Of a DNA stretch of 23,454 bases, positions 14,548 to 22,716 are shown in pieces. How positions within the stretch are numbered: position 1 is the stretch's first letter; every line of letters begins with the position of its first letter. This stretch comes from Gammaproteobacteria bacterium (GTDB lineage Bacteria > Pseudomonadota > Gammaproteobacteria > UBA6429 > Thiohalophilaceae): assembly GCA_030593785.1 (NCBI GenBank), contig JAUVGM010000002.1, positions 1 through 23,454 on the forward strand, read 5' to 3'. A model generated the notes under the pieces. That model had not been told where the DNA came from. It searched no databases and saw only the letters and a program-made list of their open reading frames with translations. Both the position numbers and the translations under genes were made by a program.

Positions 14548-15244
14548 TTATTGAACGGTAATAAGTCCCATCACTTGCCACATTTGCATCCCACCACGAT
14601 AGTAGTAGATTTTTTCCGCAGGATAGCCATGGTCTAACAAATTACGAATTGCACGTGGTGACTGGCCACACCATGGACCATTACACCAGACAATAATTTC
14701 ATGTGCGTTTACTGTAATCCCAGGTTTGATTTATTTCTCTCTTCGAGCCAACAAGACGATATAAGTTATCTACAAAACCTTCTTTTACCAGACTTTTTCG
14801 ACGTATTACATTTAACTTTTTCATAGCCGATATTAGTTCGGCGCTATCTTTCGATTTACCTAGTACGGTAAAAGGTATATTAATTGAGCCAGGGATAGTG
14901 CCTTTTTTATGCCATGAAACAAGACGCGCATCCACTAAAATCCCTGTTCTTTCTTTCATTTGTTTTTCCATGAAATTGAAAATCTCTACCTCACCTACTG
15001 TTTTCACACCGGGGGCAACATCAATTGGTTGCGCACAAAAGGGAGGACATTTTCGGGATGTCTTAGCAAAACCTCCGGTTAAAACATGTGATTGTTCTTG
15101 TATACGTTGTACCCGTATTTCATTACCTTTATGCACAAGATCAATATAATCTTTTTTGGGTGTAAGTTTGACGTCTAATGCAAAAGCATTAAAGCCAACG
15201 AGTAAGAAAAGTAATCCTGTAAAAAATTTAATATAGTATTTCAA
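14548..15244 (-). pseudogene. Exported rhodanese-domain protein, split by a single-base frameshift
   Basis: The first part (15244-14705) encodes a signal peptide (MKYYIKFF...NAFA) and the N-terminal part of a rhodanese fold (ILVDARLVSWHKKGTIPGSINIP). It starts at TTG with aaggga about 9 nt upstream. That frame stops at 14699-14701. Skipping the one base at 14704 restores the missing half at 14703-14548, with the sulfurtransferase loop WCNGPWCGQSPRA and the domain end YYYRGGMQMWQVMGL. The joined product would be 231 aa, and the junction WDYSKR-HEIIVWC fits the family spacing. As written, the protein lacks its active-site cysteine, so it is inactive unless the extra base is a sequencing error or is bypassed. 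It is 28 bp beyond the DYLN-motif gene on the same strand. Confidence 0.88.
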
Positions 15245-15272
15245 AATGAAGTTTCCCTTTTAATATTTTGTT

Positions 15273-15815
15273 TTATCGTGACAATGAAATTATCTTTGTG
15301 CGAAGTTGCTTAATGTTTGCTTTATTCTCATATTCTTTAAAAACTAAATTTTTCGATGTCGGATTCAATCTCTTGTAAAAAACATAACTGGCAAAATAGC
15401 TATTTTTTAAAACGGCTTCAAACTCATTCCATTTTAATCCTGGGCGAAGTCTGTTTAAGTTTTGTGAATAAATATTCCAGTGCTCAATTTTTGTGCTCGT
15501 GTTTTTCTTATTTAATTCTTTGGTTGAAATGGAACTTGTGGTATCAACATTAGTGCTTTCTGCTTCTGCTGAAAGGCCATTGAGATAGTCTGATTCTTTT
15601 GATGTTTTCGCTTTAGCGGATTGTATTTTAACTTCGTTATTGGTTGTAGAGGCAGAAGTCTTATTTTGCTCAATCTTTTTTGAAGCTTCATTTTCCAGGT
15701 CATTCAGATAATCTGTATTTTCTGCAAAGCTTATTGAATTAGCACTGTACAATATAAGCACAGATAGAATTTTGACCATTTTAACGATAGTTAATTGTCG
15801 ATGAAGAAATTTCAT
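15273..15815 (-). CDS. Secreted protein of unknown function with duplicated DYLN motif
   Basis: 180 residues from the ATG at 15815, chosen because aggaag lies 6 nt upstream and an n-region plus hydrophobic core ending near SISFA (about residues 26-31) follows as a signal peptide; the longer frame upstream lacks support. The mature protein opens with TDYLNDLENEA (34-44). After a Ser/Thr/Lys-rich linker the motif returns as SDYLNGLSAEA (75-85). A second low-complexity linker leads to a compact, probably helical C-terminal domain (about 109-178) with LRPGLKWNEFEAVL, aromatic SYFASYVFYKRL and a basic end. I do not recognise the family. It is probably periplasmic, lies upstream of the rhodanese gene on the same strand, and may be functionally linked to it. 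Confidence 0.75.
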   Translation of the reverse strand: MKFLHRQLTIVKMVKILSVLILYSANSISFAENTDYLNDLENEASKKIEQNKTSASTTNNEVKIQSAKAKTSKESDYLNGLSAEAESTNVDTTSSISTKELNKKNTSTKIEHWNIYSQNLNRLRPGLKWNEFEAVLKNSYFASYVFYKRLNPTSKNLVFKEYENKANIKQLRTKIISLSR

Positions 15816-15990
15816 TATTTGCTTCCTGTGCACTTCCCTAAAGACGCATAAAAAATAAGTGTAGACTCTAATATCCATGTTGACTACATGGATATAGAAA
15901 ATGTATCGGAATGTTAAATAGTATCTTTAATATTTTTTGAATATTTAGAGGATTTAAGCCAGATATGGCCATTTATAGGTGATTATTCAT

Positions 15991-16026
15991 AAAAAAAGCC
16001 CGATCTGAAGGTCAGATCGGGCTTTT
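15991..16026 (-). terminator. Intrinsic terminator after the yqhA gene
   Basis: A perfect 15-bp stem (15994-16008 with 16012-16026) closes over a 3-nt loop. The run of seven A on the plus strand (15991-15997) gives a T-run on the minus strand, and gctttt gives a shorter T-run on the plus strand. It lies 25 bp beyond the yqhA stop and isolates that gene from the DYLN gene. Confidence 0.92.
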
Positions 16027-16051
16027 GAGCTCCAAAAACGAATAATTTTTG

Positions 16052-16606
16052 TTAGCTTTCAGATTTTCCGTGTGCATCCATCAGTGTCTTCGTCATAACT
16101 CGATCGGTGTAGGCCATGGCAATGGCAGACATAATAAAGGTGATATGAATGATAACTTGCCACTTTATCGTTGCTTCGGTCATATTTTCTGCGTTTATGA
16201 AGGTTTTCAATAAGTGAATTGATGAAATACCGATTAATGCCATAGACAGTTTAATTTTCATTGTCGCGGCATTAACATGTGATAACCACTCTGGTTGATC
16301 TGGGTGCTCGGTAAGATTTAAACGGGAAACAAACGTTTCATAACCACCGATAATAACCATGATCAATAAGTTAGCAATCATCACAACATCAATTAAACCT
16401 AAGACGATGAGCATTATTTCATTTTCAGTAATCTTGCTGGCGATAGAAACAAGATGAACCAGTTCCACCATAAAGTGGTATACATAAACGCCTTGAGCAA
16501 TAATTAAACCAAGATAAAGAGGAGCCTGTAACCAGCGACTCCAAAAAATCATTTGTCCCATAATGTTGAGTGATGTTTTGCGTACAATATCAGTTGTAGT
16601 ATTCAC
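16052..16606 (-). CDS. yqhA: YqhA-family (UPF0114) inner-membrane protein
   Basis: The 184-residue protein has about four hydrophobic segments (roughly residues 20-45, 60-90, 115-135 and 145-165) and the family hallmarks FWSRWLQAPLYLGL near the N-terminus, LIDVVMIANLLIMVIIGGYETFVS in the middle, and an acidic P-E-W-L loop before the third segment. YqhA proteins are widespread in proteobacteria but their function is not established. A strong terminator follows. The next gene upstream on the strand is the methyltransferase, 37 bp away, so the two may share a transcript. Confidence 0.88.
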   Translation of the reverse strand: MNTTTDIVRKTSLNIMGQMIFWSRWLQAPLYLGLIIAQGVYVYHFMVELVHLVSIASKITENEIMLIVLGLIDVVMIANLLIMVIIGGYETFVSRLNLTEHPDQPEWLSHVNAATMKIKLSMALIGISSIHLLKTFINAENMTEATIKWQVIIHITFIMSAIAMAYTDRVMTKTLMDAHGKSES

Positions 16607-16643
16607 ATTAACCTCTAAAATTTAATCGATTATCTAAATAATA

Positions 16644-17228
16644 TTATTTAGTTGCCATGGCAACAGTATAGTTTGGACCTTGTTTGAGTTTTTTATAGTT
16701 GCCAAAAACTTCTTCAAAGTTACGTTTAATATATTTTCGTAAACCGGTAATGGTAACAACATAAATCTTTCCACCCGGTTTCATTTGTTTGTATGCATCA
16801 TGTAAAAATAAACTTAATAGTTCATTACCTACCTTGGCAGGAATATTGGAGACGACAATATCAAACTTTTTCTTTTGTATTTGATCAAAACCGTTACTTA
16901 ATAATGCTTCTGCATTTTTAATTTGATTCAGTTCAGCATTCATATTGCTGTATTCAACCGCTTTAAAGTCTTTATCCACCAGCGTTGTTTGCCCCTTCGG
17001 AGCAAGTTTCGCCATGGCTAAACCGAGAGGGCCATAACCACATCCTAAATCCAGGCAATCATCGCTTTCATTAATATCAAGATACTTTAGTAATAATAAA
17101 GTACCTTCATCAATATTACGTGGAGAGAAAATCCCCCAGGTTGTATGAAACACAAAGGGAATGTCTTTTAATGTTTCACTAAAGACAATGTCTTCACGTA
17201 ATTTTTTAACTTCTTTGTCTGTAAGCAT
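16644..17228 (-). CDS. Class I SAM-dependent methyltransferase, RsmC-like small-domain type
   Basis: A single-domain 194-residue methyltransferase of the MTS type, which includes enzymes forming m2G in rRNA. Motif I is LDLGCGYGPLGL (59-70), the acidic end of strand 2 is VDKD (84-87), and the catalytic motif reads SNIPAK (127-132) where rRNA or protein N-methylases carry NPPF/NPPY. The N-terminal FHTTWGIFSPRNIDEGT matches the substrate-side segment of RsmC-like proteins. It lacks the extra N-terminal domain of E. coli RsmC. The start ATG at 17228 is near purK (70 bp), and a shared transcript with purEK is possible. Target (rRNA versus other) is not resolved; the NIPA variant of NPPx is notable. 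Confidence 0.82.
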   Translation of the reverse strand: MLTDKEVKKLREDIVFSETLKDIPFVFHTTWGIFSPRNIDEGTLLLLKYLDINESDDCLDLGCGYGPLGLAMAKLAPKGQTTLVDKDFKAVEYSNMNAELNQIKNAEALLSNGFDQIQKKKFDIVVSNIPAKVGNELLSLFLHDAYKQMKPGGKIYVVTITGLRKYIKRNFEEVFGNYKKLKQGPNYTVAMATK

Positions 17229-17298
17229 CGTGGTTTTATGTACGTTTAGTTGTTTGCCATCTCTTATTTGTCAGGCTAAGCAGATGGTAATTAGGTGG

Positions 17299-18435
17299 TT
17301 AGTTAGCTTCACTAAGTTGATTTTTTAAATCTTCAGCCAGCTTTAAGGCGTCGTCAATATTCTCTGCGAGAACATTAAAGTGGCCCATTTTACGTCCAGG
17401 GCGTGCTTCTTTTTTTCCATACAAATGCAATTTAACATTCGGATGGTTGAGTAATTTTTGCCATTTAGGTGCCTGATCGTTATGCCAGATGTCACCCAAC
17501 ATATTAATCATGACGACAGGTGAAAGTAATCTTGTGTCGCCTAAAGGTAAACCACAAACAGCACGAACCTGTTGTTCAAACTGATCGGTAACACATGCAT
17601 CTAATGTGTAATGGCCACTGTTATGCGGGCGAGGTGCAATTTCATTAACCAGTAATTCGCCATTCGAGATAAAAAACTCAACCGCCATGATGCCAACATA
17701 ATCTAAAGCGGCGGCAATTTGTCTTGCCATGTCGGTAACTTTTATTTCCAGGTCTTCATTAATTCGGGCAGGTACAACACTGACATCAAGGATCCCACCT
17801 TCATGAATGTTTTCTGAAACGGGGTAGGTAACCACTTCGCCTTCAGTACCACGGGCAAGTACAACAGAAACTTCAATGTCTAGCGGCATGCGTTGCTCTA
17901 AAACACAGGCTTCGCCCTCTAATGTTTGCCATGCTTTTTCTATATCGGATTCAGTGTTAATTCCAAACTGACCTTTACCGTCATAACCAAATCGAGATAC
18001 TTTTAATATAGCAGGCGTACCAATTTTGCTAATGCTGTTTTTTAAGTCTTCTAGTGAATTAATAACAGCAAATGGTGCGGTATAAAAACCGTTATCTTTT
18101 AAAAAGTTTTTTTCCTGAATGCGATCTTGGGCAATTGAGATTGCTTTGGCCCCGGGACGAACGGGTTTAGTTTTTGCTAGAGCTTCTAGAGTTGAAGCAG
18201 GCACATTTTCAAATTCGGTAGTGATCGCATCACAGCTTTTCGCAATTTGCTCGAGTGCAGCCTGGTCAGCATAGTCGGCACAAATGTGAGTGGTCGCCAA
18301 CTTACCGGCAGGGCTTTCTTTATCGGGGTCTAGCACAACAACTTCGTAGCCCATCGTGCGAGCAGCAATGGTGAACATGCGGCCTAATTGGCCACCACCG
18401 AGCATTCCTAGAGTCGAGCCCGGAAGTGTTTTCAT
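17299..18435 (-). CDS. purK: N5-carboxyaminoimidazole ribonucleotide synthase
   Basis: ATP-dependent carboxylation of 5-aminoimidazole ribonucleotide by bicarbonate to N5-CAIR in purine synthesis. At 378 residues it is normal length. It opens with GMLGGGQLGRM (10-20), continues with the ATP-grasp region (KVSRFGYDGKGQ, about 144-155, and the LEQRM segment near 180), and has the metal/phosphate-binding NEIAPRPHNSGHYT (about 265-278) followed by FEQQVRA. Its start overlaps the stop of purE by 4 bp, so the pair is translationally coupled. No PurR-like operator was recognised upstream of purE. Confidence 0.97.
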   Translation of the reverse strand: MKTLPGSTLGMLGGGQLGRMFTIAARTMGYEVVVLDPDKESPAGKLATTHICADYADQAALEQIAKSCDAITTEFENVPASTLEALAKTKPVRPGAKAISIAQDRIQEKNFLKDNGFYTAPFAVINSLEDLKNSISKIGTPAILKVSRFGYDGKGQFGINTESDIEKAWQTLEGEACVLEQRMPLDIEVSVVLARGTEGEVVTYPVSENIHEGGILDVSVVPARINEDLEIKVTDMARQIAAALDYVGIMAVEFFISNGELLVNEIAPRPHNSGHYTLDACVTDQFEQQVRAVCGLPLGDTRLLSPVVMINMLGDIWHNDQAPKWQKLLNHPNVKLHLYGKKEARPGRKMGHFNVLAENIDDALKLAEDLKNQLSEAN

Positions 18436-18923
18436 ACTTTGGGTAACTTCATTGCGCGAACTTTAGTGCGCTGTTTTTTGCGGAAAGCATTGAGTTTTTT
18501 AGCGTATTTTTCGTCATTATTGGCCAGCATAGAGACCGCAAAAAGCCCTGCATTCGCCGCACCCGGTTCACCAATCGCGAAAGTCGCAACGGGAATACCC
18601 TTTGGCATTTGGGCAATTGAGAGTAGAGAATCGAGTCCTTTTAAAGCACGGGACGTCACAGGAACGCCTAAAATAGGGATAATCGTTTTAGAGGCCAACA
18701 TGCCCGGTAAATGCGCTGCGCCACCGGCACCGGCGATAATTACCTGAATACCTCGCTCAGCAGCCGTTTCAGCATATTCGAATAACAAATCTGGTGTACG
18801 GTGGGCAGAGACCACTTTTGACTCAAAAGGAACACCAAAATCCTTGAGGATTTCACAGGCCTGGCTCATCACTTTCCAGTCACTATTGCTGCCCATTACT
18901 ACGCCGACAATTGGCTTTTTCAT
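18432..18923 (-). CDS. purE: N5-carboxyaminoimidazole ribonucleotide mutase
   Basis: Class I PurE, moving the carboxylate of N5-CAIR to give CAIR, the substrate for SAICAR synthetase. The 163-residue length is typical. Motifs: GVVMGSNSDW (7-16), SAHRTPD with the catalytic His41 (39-45), and the phosphate-binding glycine loop AGAGGAAHLPGM (64-75), then GVPVTSRAL (86-94). It is transcribed with purK (4-bp overlap) and diverges from the solute-binding-protein gene across a 272-bp spacer. Confidence 0.97.
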   Translation of the reverse strand: MKKPIVGVVMGSNSDWKVMSQACEILKDFGVPFESKVVSAHRTPDLLFEYAETAAERGIQVIIAGAGGAAHLPGMLASKTIIPILGVPVTSRALKGLDSLLSIAQMPKGIPVATFAIGEPGAANAGLFAVSMLANNDEKYAKKLNAFRKKQRTKVRAMKLPKV

Positions 18924-19195
18924 TTTTCTCTAAATCCTGTTTTACGCACAACGAAAGGCGAATATTACCAGTTTAGACAGTGAAAGGCATGCCTGCTTTG
19001 GCTGTTTTTGCTGGTAAATGGCTAGCCAATATTGGGCATTTTAAATACAAAAAATCATATAAATCGGAGTCTTACTAGAATAAGGCGAAAGGGGGTATAT
19101 ACTTTGTAAAAAAGCCCCTAATATCAGTTGGATACTGACTAATTGAAGAAACTAAGCAGTAAATAATAAGAACTAAAATTAAATGGATGTGAACG
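18924..19195. promoter_or_regulatory. Divergent spacer between purE and the solute-binding-protein gene
   Basis: This 272-bp region must hold promoters in both directions. Visible symmetry includes tcagt/actga around ttggat's central bases (close to 19125-19140) and a short aggggg...gcccct pair around 19091-19118. No confident -35/-10 boxes, PurR operator or other regulator site was identified. Confidence 0.35.
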
Positions 19196-20224
19196 ATGAA
19201 TCGAGATATACAGGAAGTGATTGTTCGTACCTCAGTAATTTCTAACTCAATACGATATTGGTTATCTATTTTTGGCTGTATTTTAATTGCAGCCGGCTCT
19301 TCAAATGTAGAAGCCAAAGATAAAGATGTAGTAAGAATTGCGATGTCGACAACTCCATTATCATCACCGTTTATTATTGCTCATGAGAAGGGCTATTTTA
19401 AAGAGCTTGGTCTTAATGTTGAGATCAGGCAAACGAAAGGCGGAAACTTAGCACTCAAATCTGTATTTGCAGGTAAAGCAGATATCGCAACGTCCTCCGA
19501 AGCTGTGGTGATGTTCAATAGTTTTAAACGCGATGACTTCAGTATTTTTTGCACATTCGTAACTTCAGATAACGACGTTAAAATACTTGCTCGTCGAGAT
19601 AGCGGTATTAACAATATAAACGATTTAAAGGGAAAAAAAGTCGGGACAATTCTCGGGACATCTGCACATTTCTTTTTAAACCATACTTTATTAATGAACG
19701 GAGTTTCTGAAAATGATGTTCATATTTCAAAACTTAAACCGCAAGAGTCAAAGAAAGTATTAGAAGAAAAGTTGTTAGATGCGATAGTGACGTGGGAGCC
19801 CTATGCTTACCTTGCACAAAAACAATTAGGGGATAAAGTAAAAATTGTTGAACATGATCGTGTTTATGTAGAAACGTTTAACGCAATTACAACTCGTGAG
19901 TATGCTAACAAAAATGAAAAGAAATTAGTAAAAATTACCCAGGCATTAATGAAAGCGGTTCAGTTTATTAAAGATAAGCCGGAAACAACGCAGAAAATTG
20001 TTGCAAAGGTATTAGGTAAGGAATTGCATGTCATCAGGAATACCTGGTCAGATTTTTTATTTTCAATAGGGCTAAACCAGTGGTTATTAACCAGTATGGA
20101 AACGGAAGCGAGATGGGCGATTAATCATGGTTTTGTAAAAGCTAAAAAAACACCCAACTACATGAATTTCATTAATAGAGCCCCCCTTAATATATCTGCA
20201 CCAGATAAAATAACAATTTATTAA
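19196..20224 (+). CDS. Periplasmic NitT/TauT-type (NMT1/SsuA-like) solute-binding protein
   Basis: The 342-residue product has an N-terminal signal segment (hydrophobic core about residues 21-34, likely cleavage after NVEA, residue 40), then the type II periplasmic binding fold: VRIAMSTTPLSSPFIIAHEKGYF (46-68), GLNVEIRQTKGGNLALKSVFAGKADIATSS (72-101), LKGKKVGTILGTSAHFFL (143-160) and DAIVTWEPYAYLA (about 193-205). Such proteins bind small organic anions, thiamine precursors, sulfonates or similar ligands. No ABC permease or ATPase gene is adjacent; instead a hybrid histidine kinase follows after 9 bp. I therefore infer that it presents a ligand to the kinase rather than to a transporter. Cys28 lies inside the hydrophobic core and does not form a good lipobox. 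The ribosome binding site is weak. Confidence 0.87.
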   Translation: MNRDIQEVIVRTSVISNSIRYWLSIFGCILIAAGSSNVEAKDKDVVRIAMSTTPLSSPFIIAHEKGYFKELGLNVEIRQTKGGNLALKSVFAGKADIATSSEAVVMFNSFKRDDFSIFCTFVTSDNDVKILARRDSGINNINDLKGKKVGTILGTSAHFFLNHTLLMNGVSENDVHISKLKPQESKKVLEEKLLDAIVTWEPYAYLAQKQLGDKVKIVEHDRVYVETFNAITTREYANKNEKKLVKITQALMKAVQFIKDKPETTQKIVAKVLGKELHVIRNTWSDFLFSIGLNQWLLTSMETEARWAINHGFVKAKKTPNYMNFINRAPLNISAPDKITIY

Positions 20225-20233
20225 ATTAATAAT

Positions 20234-22591
20234 ATGAAAATAAAAATATTATTGCAGGTTGGAATTATAGCGTCTTTTGCAATTCTTCTGGCTCTTGGTA
20301 TGTGGGTGTTTTCTATTAATCAAACGTATACTGAAACAAAAGAAAATACCATTGTGGCTCAGGAAATAAGCGATGATATTTTATACCTTAATACTTTAAC
20401 CAGTGATTATTTACTTTATTCTCAAGAGCGAGCTTATCTGCAATGGAAAGAAATATATTCTCGTTTGAGTAAAAAGCTTGAGAGTAACAGTATTGATAAT
20501 ATTAATGACTTTGTAGAGATAAATACGCTTAAAAAAATGCATGAGCGTTCATTTCATTTGTTTGAACGACTGCACGAAGGTAAAAGCACTAAGCAAATAA
20601 ATAAAAAAAATTCCATATTGCTAGGTGAGCAAAACAAAGCCCTTACTGCACAGCTGTTAACGACAACACAGCTCATGTCTTTAATGACTAAAAGATTAAT
20701 TGATTCTGTCAGATTAAAAAGAACAAAATTAGAAAAACAACTGTATTGGTTAGCATTAGTAATTTTTATAATATTTGTTATTACTTTAGTCACTATCTGG
20801 ATTACGCTCGCTTATCGTGTAGTTGTTCCTGTAAGGTTGTTAAAAGAACATATCAGCAAGATTGATTCTGGTAGTTTAAATGATAAATTCGTAAGCAAAA
20901 ATAATGATGAAATAGGTGAGTTAGCAACTTCATTTAATAAGTTGACAGAAAAATTATTTGCTACAACTGTTTCAAAAGAAAAGTTAGCTAAAGAAATTGA
21001 AGAAAGAAAGAAAACAAAAGTTGAGTTAGATAAACAACAAAACTTAAATATTACTGTACTTGAAGGTGCGGGGAATATAATAATTATCCTTGATCCAGAA
21101 GGATGTTTTGTTAGTTTTAATCGTTCTGCAGAGAAATTAACCGGGTTTTCACGCGACGAACTAATCGGTAAACCTATATGGGATTTTGTTATTCCTGAGG
21201 AAGAGCGTGAAGAAACAAAAAGTGTGTTTAATGCTTTATTAGAAGGGAATCTTGCGATTGCAGGTAACCATGAAAATCATTGGATTACAAAGAAGGGTGA
21301 ATACAGATTAATTGACTGGCATAACACAATTGTCCGAAATGCTGATGATGAAATAACACATGTGGTTGCGATTGGATATGATATTACGGAAAAACGATTT
21401 GATGAAATTGAAAAACAACGTACCCAGCGTGAATTAAATCAGTCGCGTAAAATGGAAGCGTTGGGCAAACTTACCGGTGGTATTGCTCATGATTTTAATA
21501 ATATGCTTGGGATTATTATAGGTTACACAGACCTGGCATTATATAAATCGGAAAAGGATAAAGACACGGTTTATCACGGCTACCTGGAACAGATTAGAAC
21601 GGCTTCTGACCGTGCAAAAGATCTTATTGCAAAAATGTTGTCATTTAGCCGGGTAGATCAAGCGGCAAGTCACTCATTACAACTTGCACCGCTGCTGGAT
21701 GAAAATATACTGCTAATGAATTCAATACTTCCGAGTACGATTAAGCTCGAAGTCAGTAGAGAAAATAATGTTAAAAATATTATGATGGACCCGGTTCAAT
21801 TCCAACAAATTTTAATGAATCTTATAATTAATGCAAAAGATGCAATGGATGGTGTTGGGGAAATTGATGTTTCATTGTCTAATTATATCTCGTCGGATGA
21901 AGAGTGCTCCTCTTGTCATAAAAAAATAACAGGTAGTAGTTGGGTTGAAGTTATTGTTACTGATAATGGTAGCGGTATGTCAAAAGAAGTTATTGAAAGA
22001 ATTTTCGAACCTTTCTTTACAACAAAAGCACTGGGACAAGGCACTGGAATGGGCTTGTCTGTTTTACATGGTATTGTAAAAGGACACGGCGGACATATTA
22101 TTGTGGAATCAACTTTAGGCAAAGGCTCTCGTTTTCGTCTCTTATTCCCCGCTATTGATGCCGAAACAAATTCTTCATCAACAGAATCACAAGACTATAA
22201 AGATATAATTCGAGGTAGTGGACAGCGTATTCTGATTATTGATGACCAGGTATCTCTGGCTGATATCGAATATGATTTATTAACTTCATATGGTTATAAA
22301 TGTACTAAAAAATATGATAGTGAAGAAGCGCTTAATTTGTTTTTATCCGAGCCAGCTGCTTTTGATTTGATAATAACCGATCAGACCATGCCGAATTTAA
22401 CCGGTCTGGAGTTGATTGATAACATACGTAAAAATGATATTGATATCCCGATTATAATTGTGACGGGCTATAGTGAGAAAATAAAAGATAATAAACTTGA
22501 TTTAGAAAATGTAACACTGCTATTGAAACCTGTAGCAACAAAAAAACTTCTTGCAAATATTGCAAAGGTTTTAGGTGTTTCTGAATCGTAA
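20234..22591 (+). CDS. Hybrid sensor histidine kinase (periplasmic sensor-HAMP-PAS-HisKA-HATPase-REC)
   Basis: 785 residues. Two transmembrane segments (about 7-28 and 171-194) flank a ~140-residue helical periplasmic region. A HAMP domain (about 195-248) and a short coiled coil lead to a PAS domain (about 272-385, with GYDITEKR at its end). The HisKA box is GGIAHDFNN with phospho-acceptor His419. The ATP domain shows NLIINAKDAMDG (529-540), DNGSGM (577-582), FEPFFTT (591-597) and GTGMGL (603-608). A Cys558-x-x-Cys561 pair sits in an insert before the D-x-G box. The C-terminal receiver has Asp670/Asp671, phospho-acceptor Asp716, Thr744 and Lys765. No separate output regulator is next to it, so signalling probably passes to a phosphotransfer protein or the receiver is autoregulatory. 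Confidence 0.93.
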   Translation: MKIKILLQVGIIASFAILLALGMWVFSINQTYTETKENTIVAQEISDDILYLNTLTSDYLLYSQERAYLQWKEIYSRLSKKLESNSIDNINDFVEINTLKKMHERSFHLFERLHEGKSTKQINKKNSILLGEQNKALTAQLLTTTQLMSLMTKRLIDSVRLKRTKLEKQLYWLALVIFIIFVITLVTIWITLAYRVVVPVRLLKEHISKIDSGSLNDKFVSKNNDEIGELATSFNKLTEKLFATTVSKEKLAKEIEERKKTKVELDKQQNLNITVLEGAGNIIIILDPEGCFVSFNRSAEKLTGFSRDELIGKPIWDFVIPEEEREETKSVFNALLEGNLAIAGNHENHWITKKGEYRLIDWHNTIVRNADDEITHVVAIGYDITEKRFDEIEKQRTQRELNQSRKMEALGKLTGGIAHDFNNMLGIIIGYTDLALYKSEKDKDTVYHGYLEQIRTASDRAKDLIAKMLSFSRVDQAASHSLQLAPLLDENILLMNSILPSTIKLEVSRENNVKNIMMDPVQFQQILMNLIINAKDAMDGVGEIDVSLSNYISSDEECSSCHKKITGSSWVEVIVTDNGSGMSKEVIERIFEPFFTTKALGQGTGMGLSVLHGIVKGHGGHIIVESTLGKGSRFRLLFPAIDAETNSSSTESQDYKDIIRGSGQRILIIDDQVSLADIEYDLLTSYGYKCTKKYDSEEALNLFLSEPAAFDLIITDQTMPNLTGLELIDNIRKNDIDIPIIIVTGYSEKIKDNKLDLENVTLLLKPVATKKLLANIAKVLGVSES

Positions 22592-22716
22592 ATTTTATTT
22601 GATATTGATTTGATTGTTATGCGCAGCCAGAAAGCATGGAATATAAAATCTTCTATTTTAGAAAAATATAAATCAGCCTCATTAGCCGAGCCATTTGCCG
22701 GAAGAGGGGATTATTT

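Noticed and set aside
14452..14637. 61-codon plus-strand ORF between the Sel1 and rhodanese genes
   Set aside because: It overlaps the displaced 3' half of the rhodanese gene on the other strand and a repeat element, and its product has no protein-like character.
15816..15878. N-terminal extension of the DYLN-motif protein
   Set aside because: The internal ATG at 15815 has a good aggaag site and is followed by a proper signal peptide; the extension has neither.
19075..19317. Minus-strand ORF over the start of the binding-protein gene
   Set aside because: It is antisense to a well supported gene and its signal peptide and gives no recognisable product.
19196..19318. Lipoprotein signal in the solute-binding protein
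   Set aside because: Cys28 follows Ile-Phe-Gly and is itself followed by the hydrophobic ILIAAG, so it lies within the signal core rather than at a lipobox.
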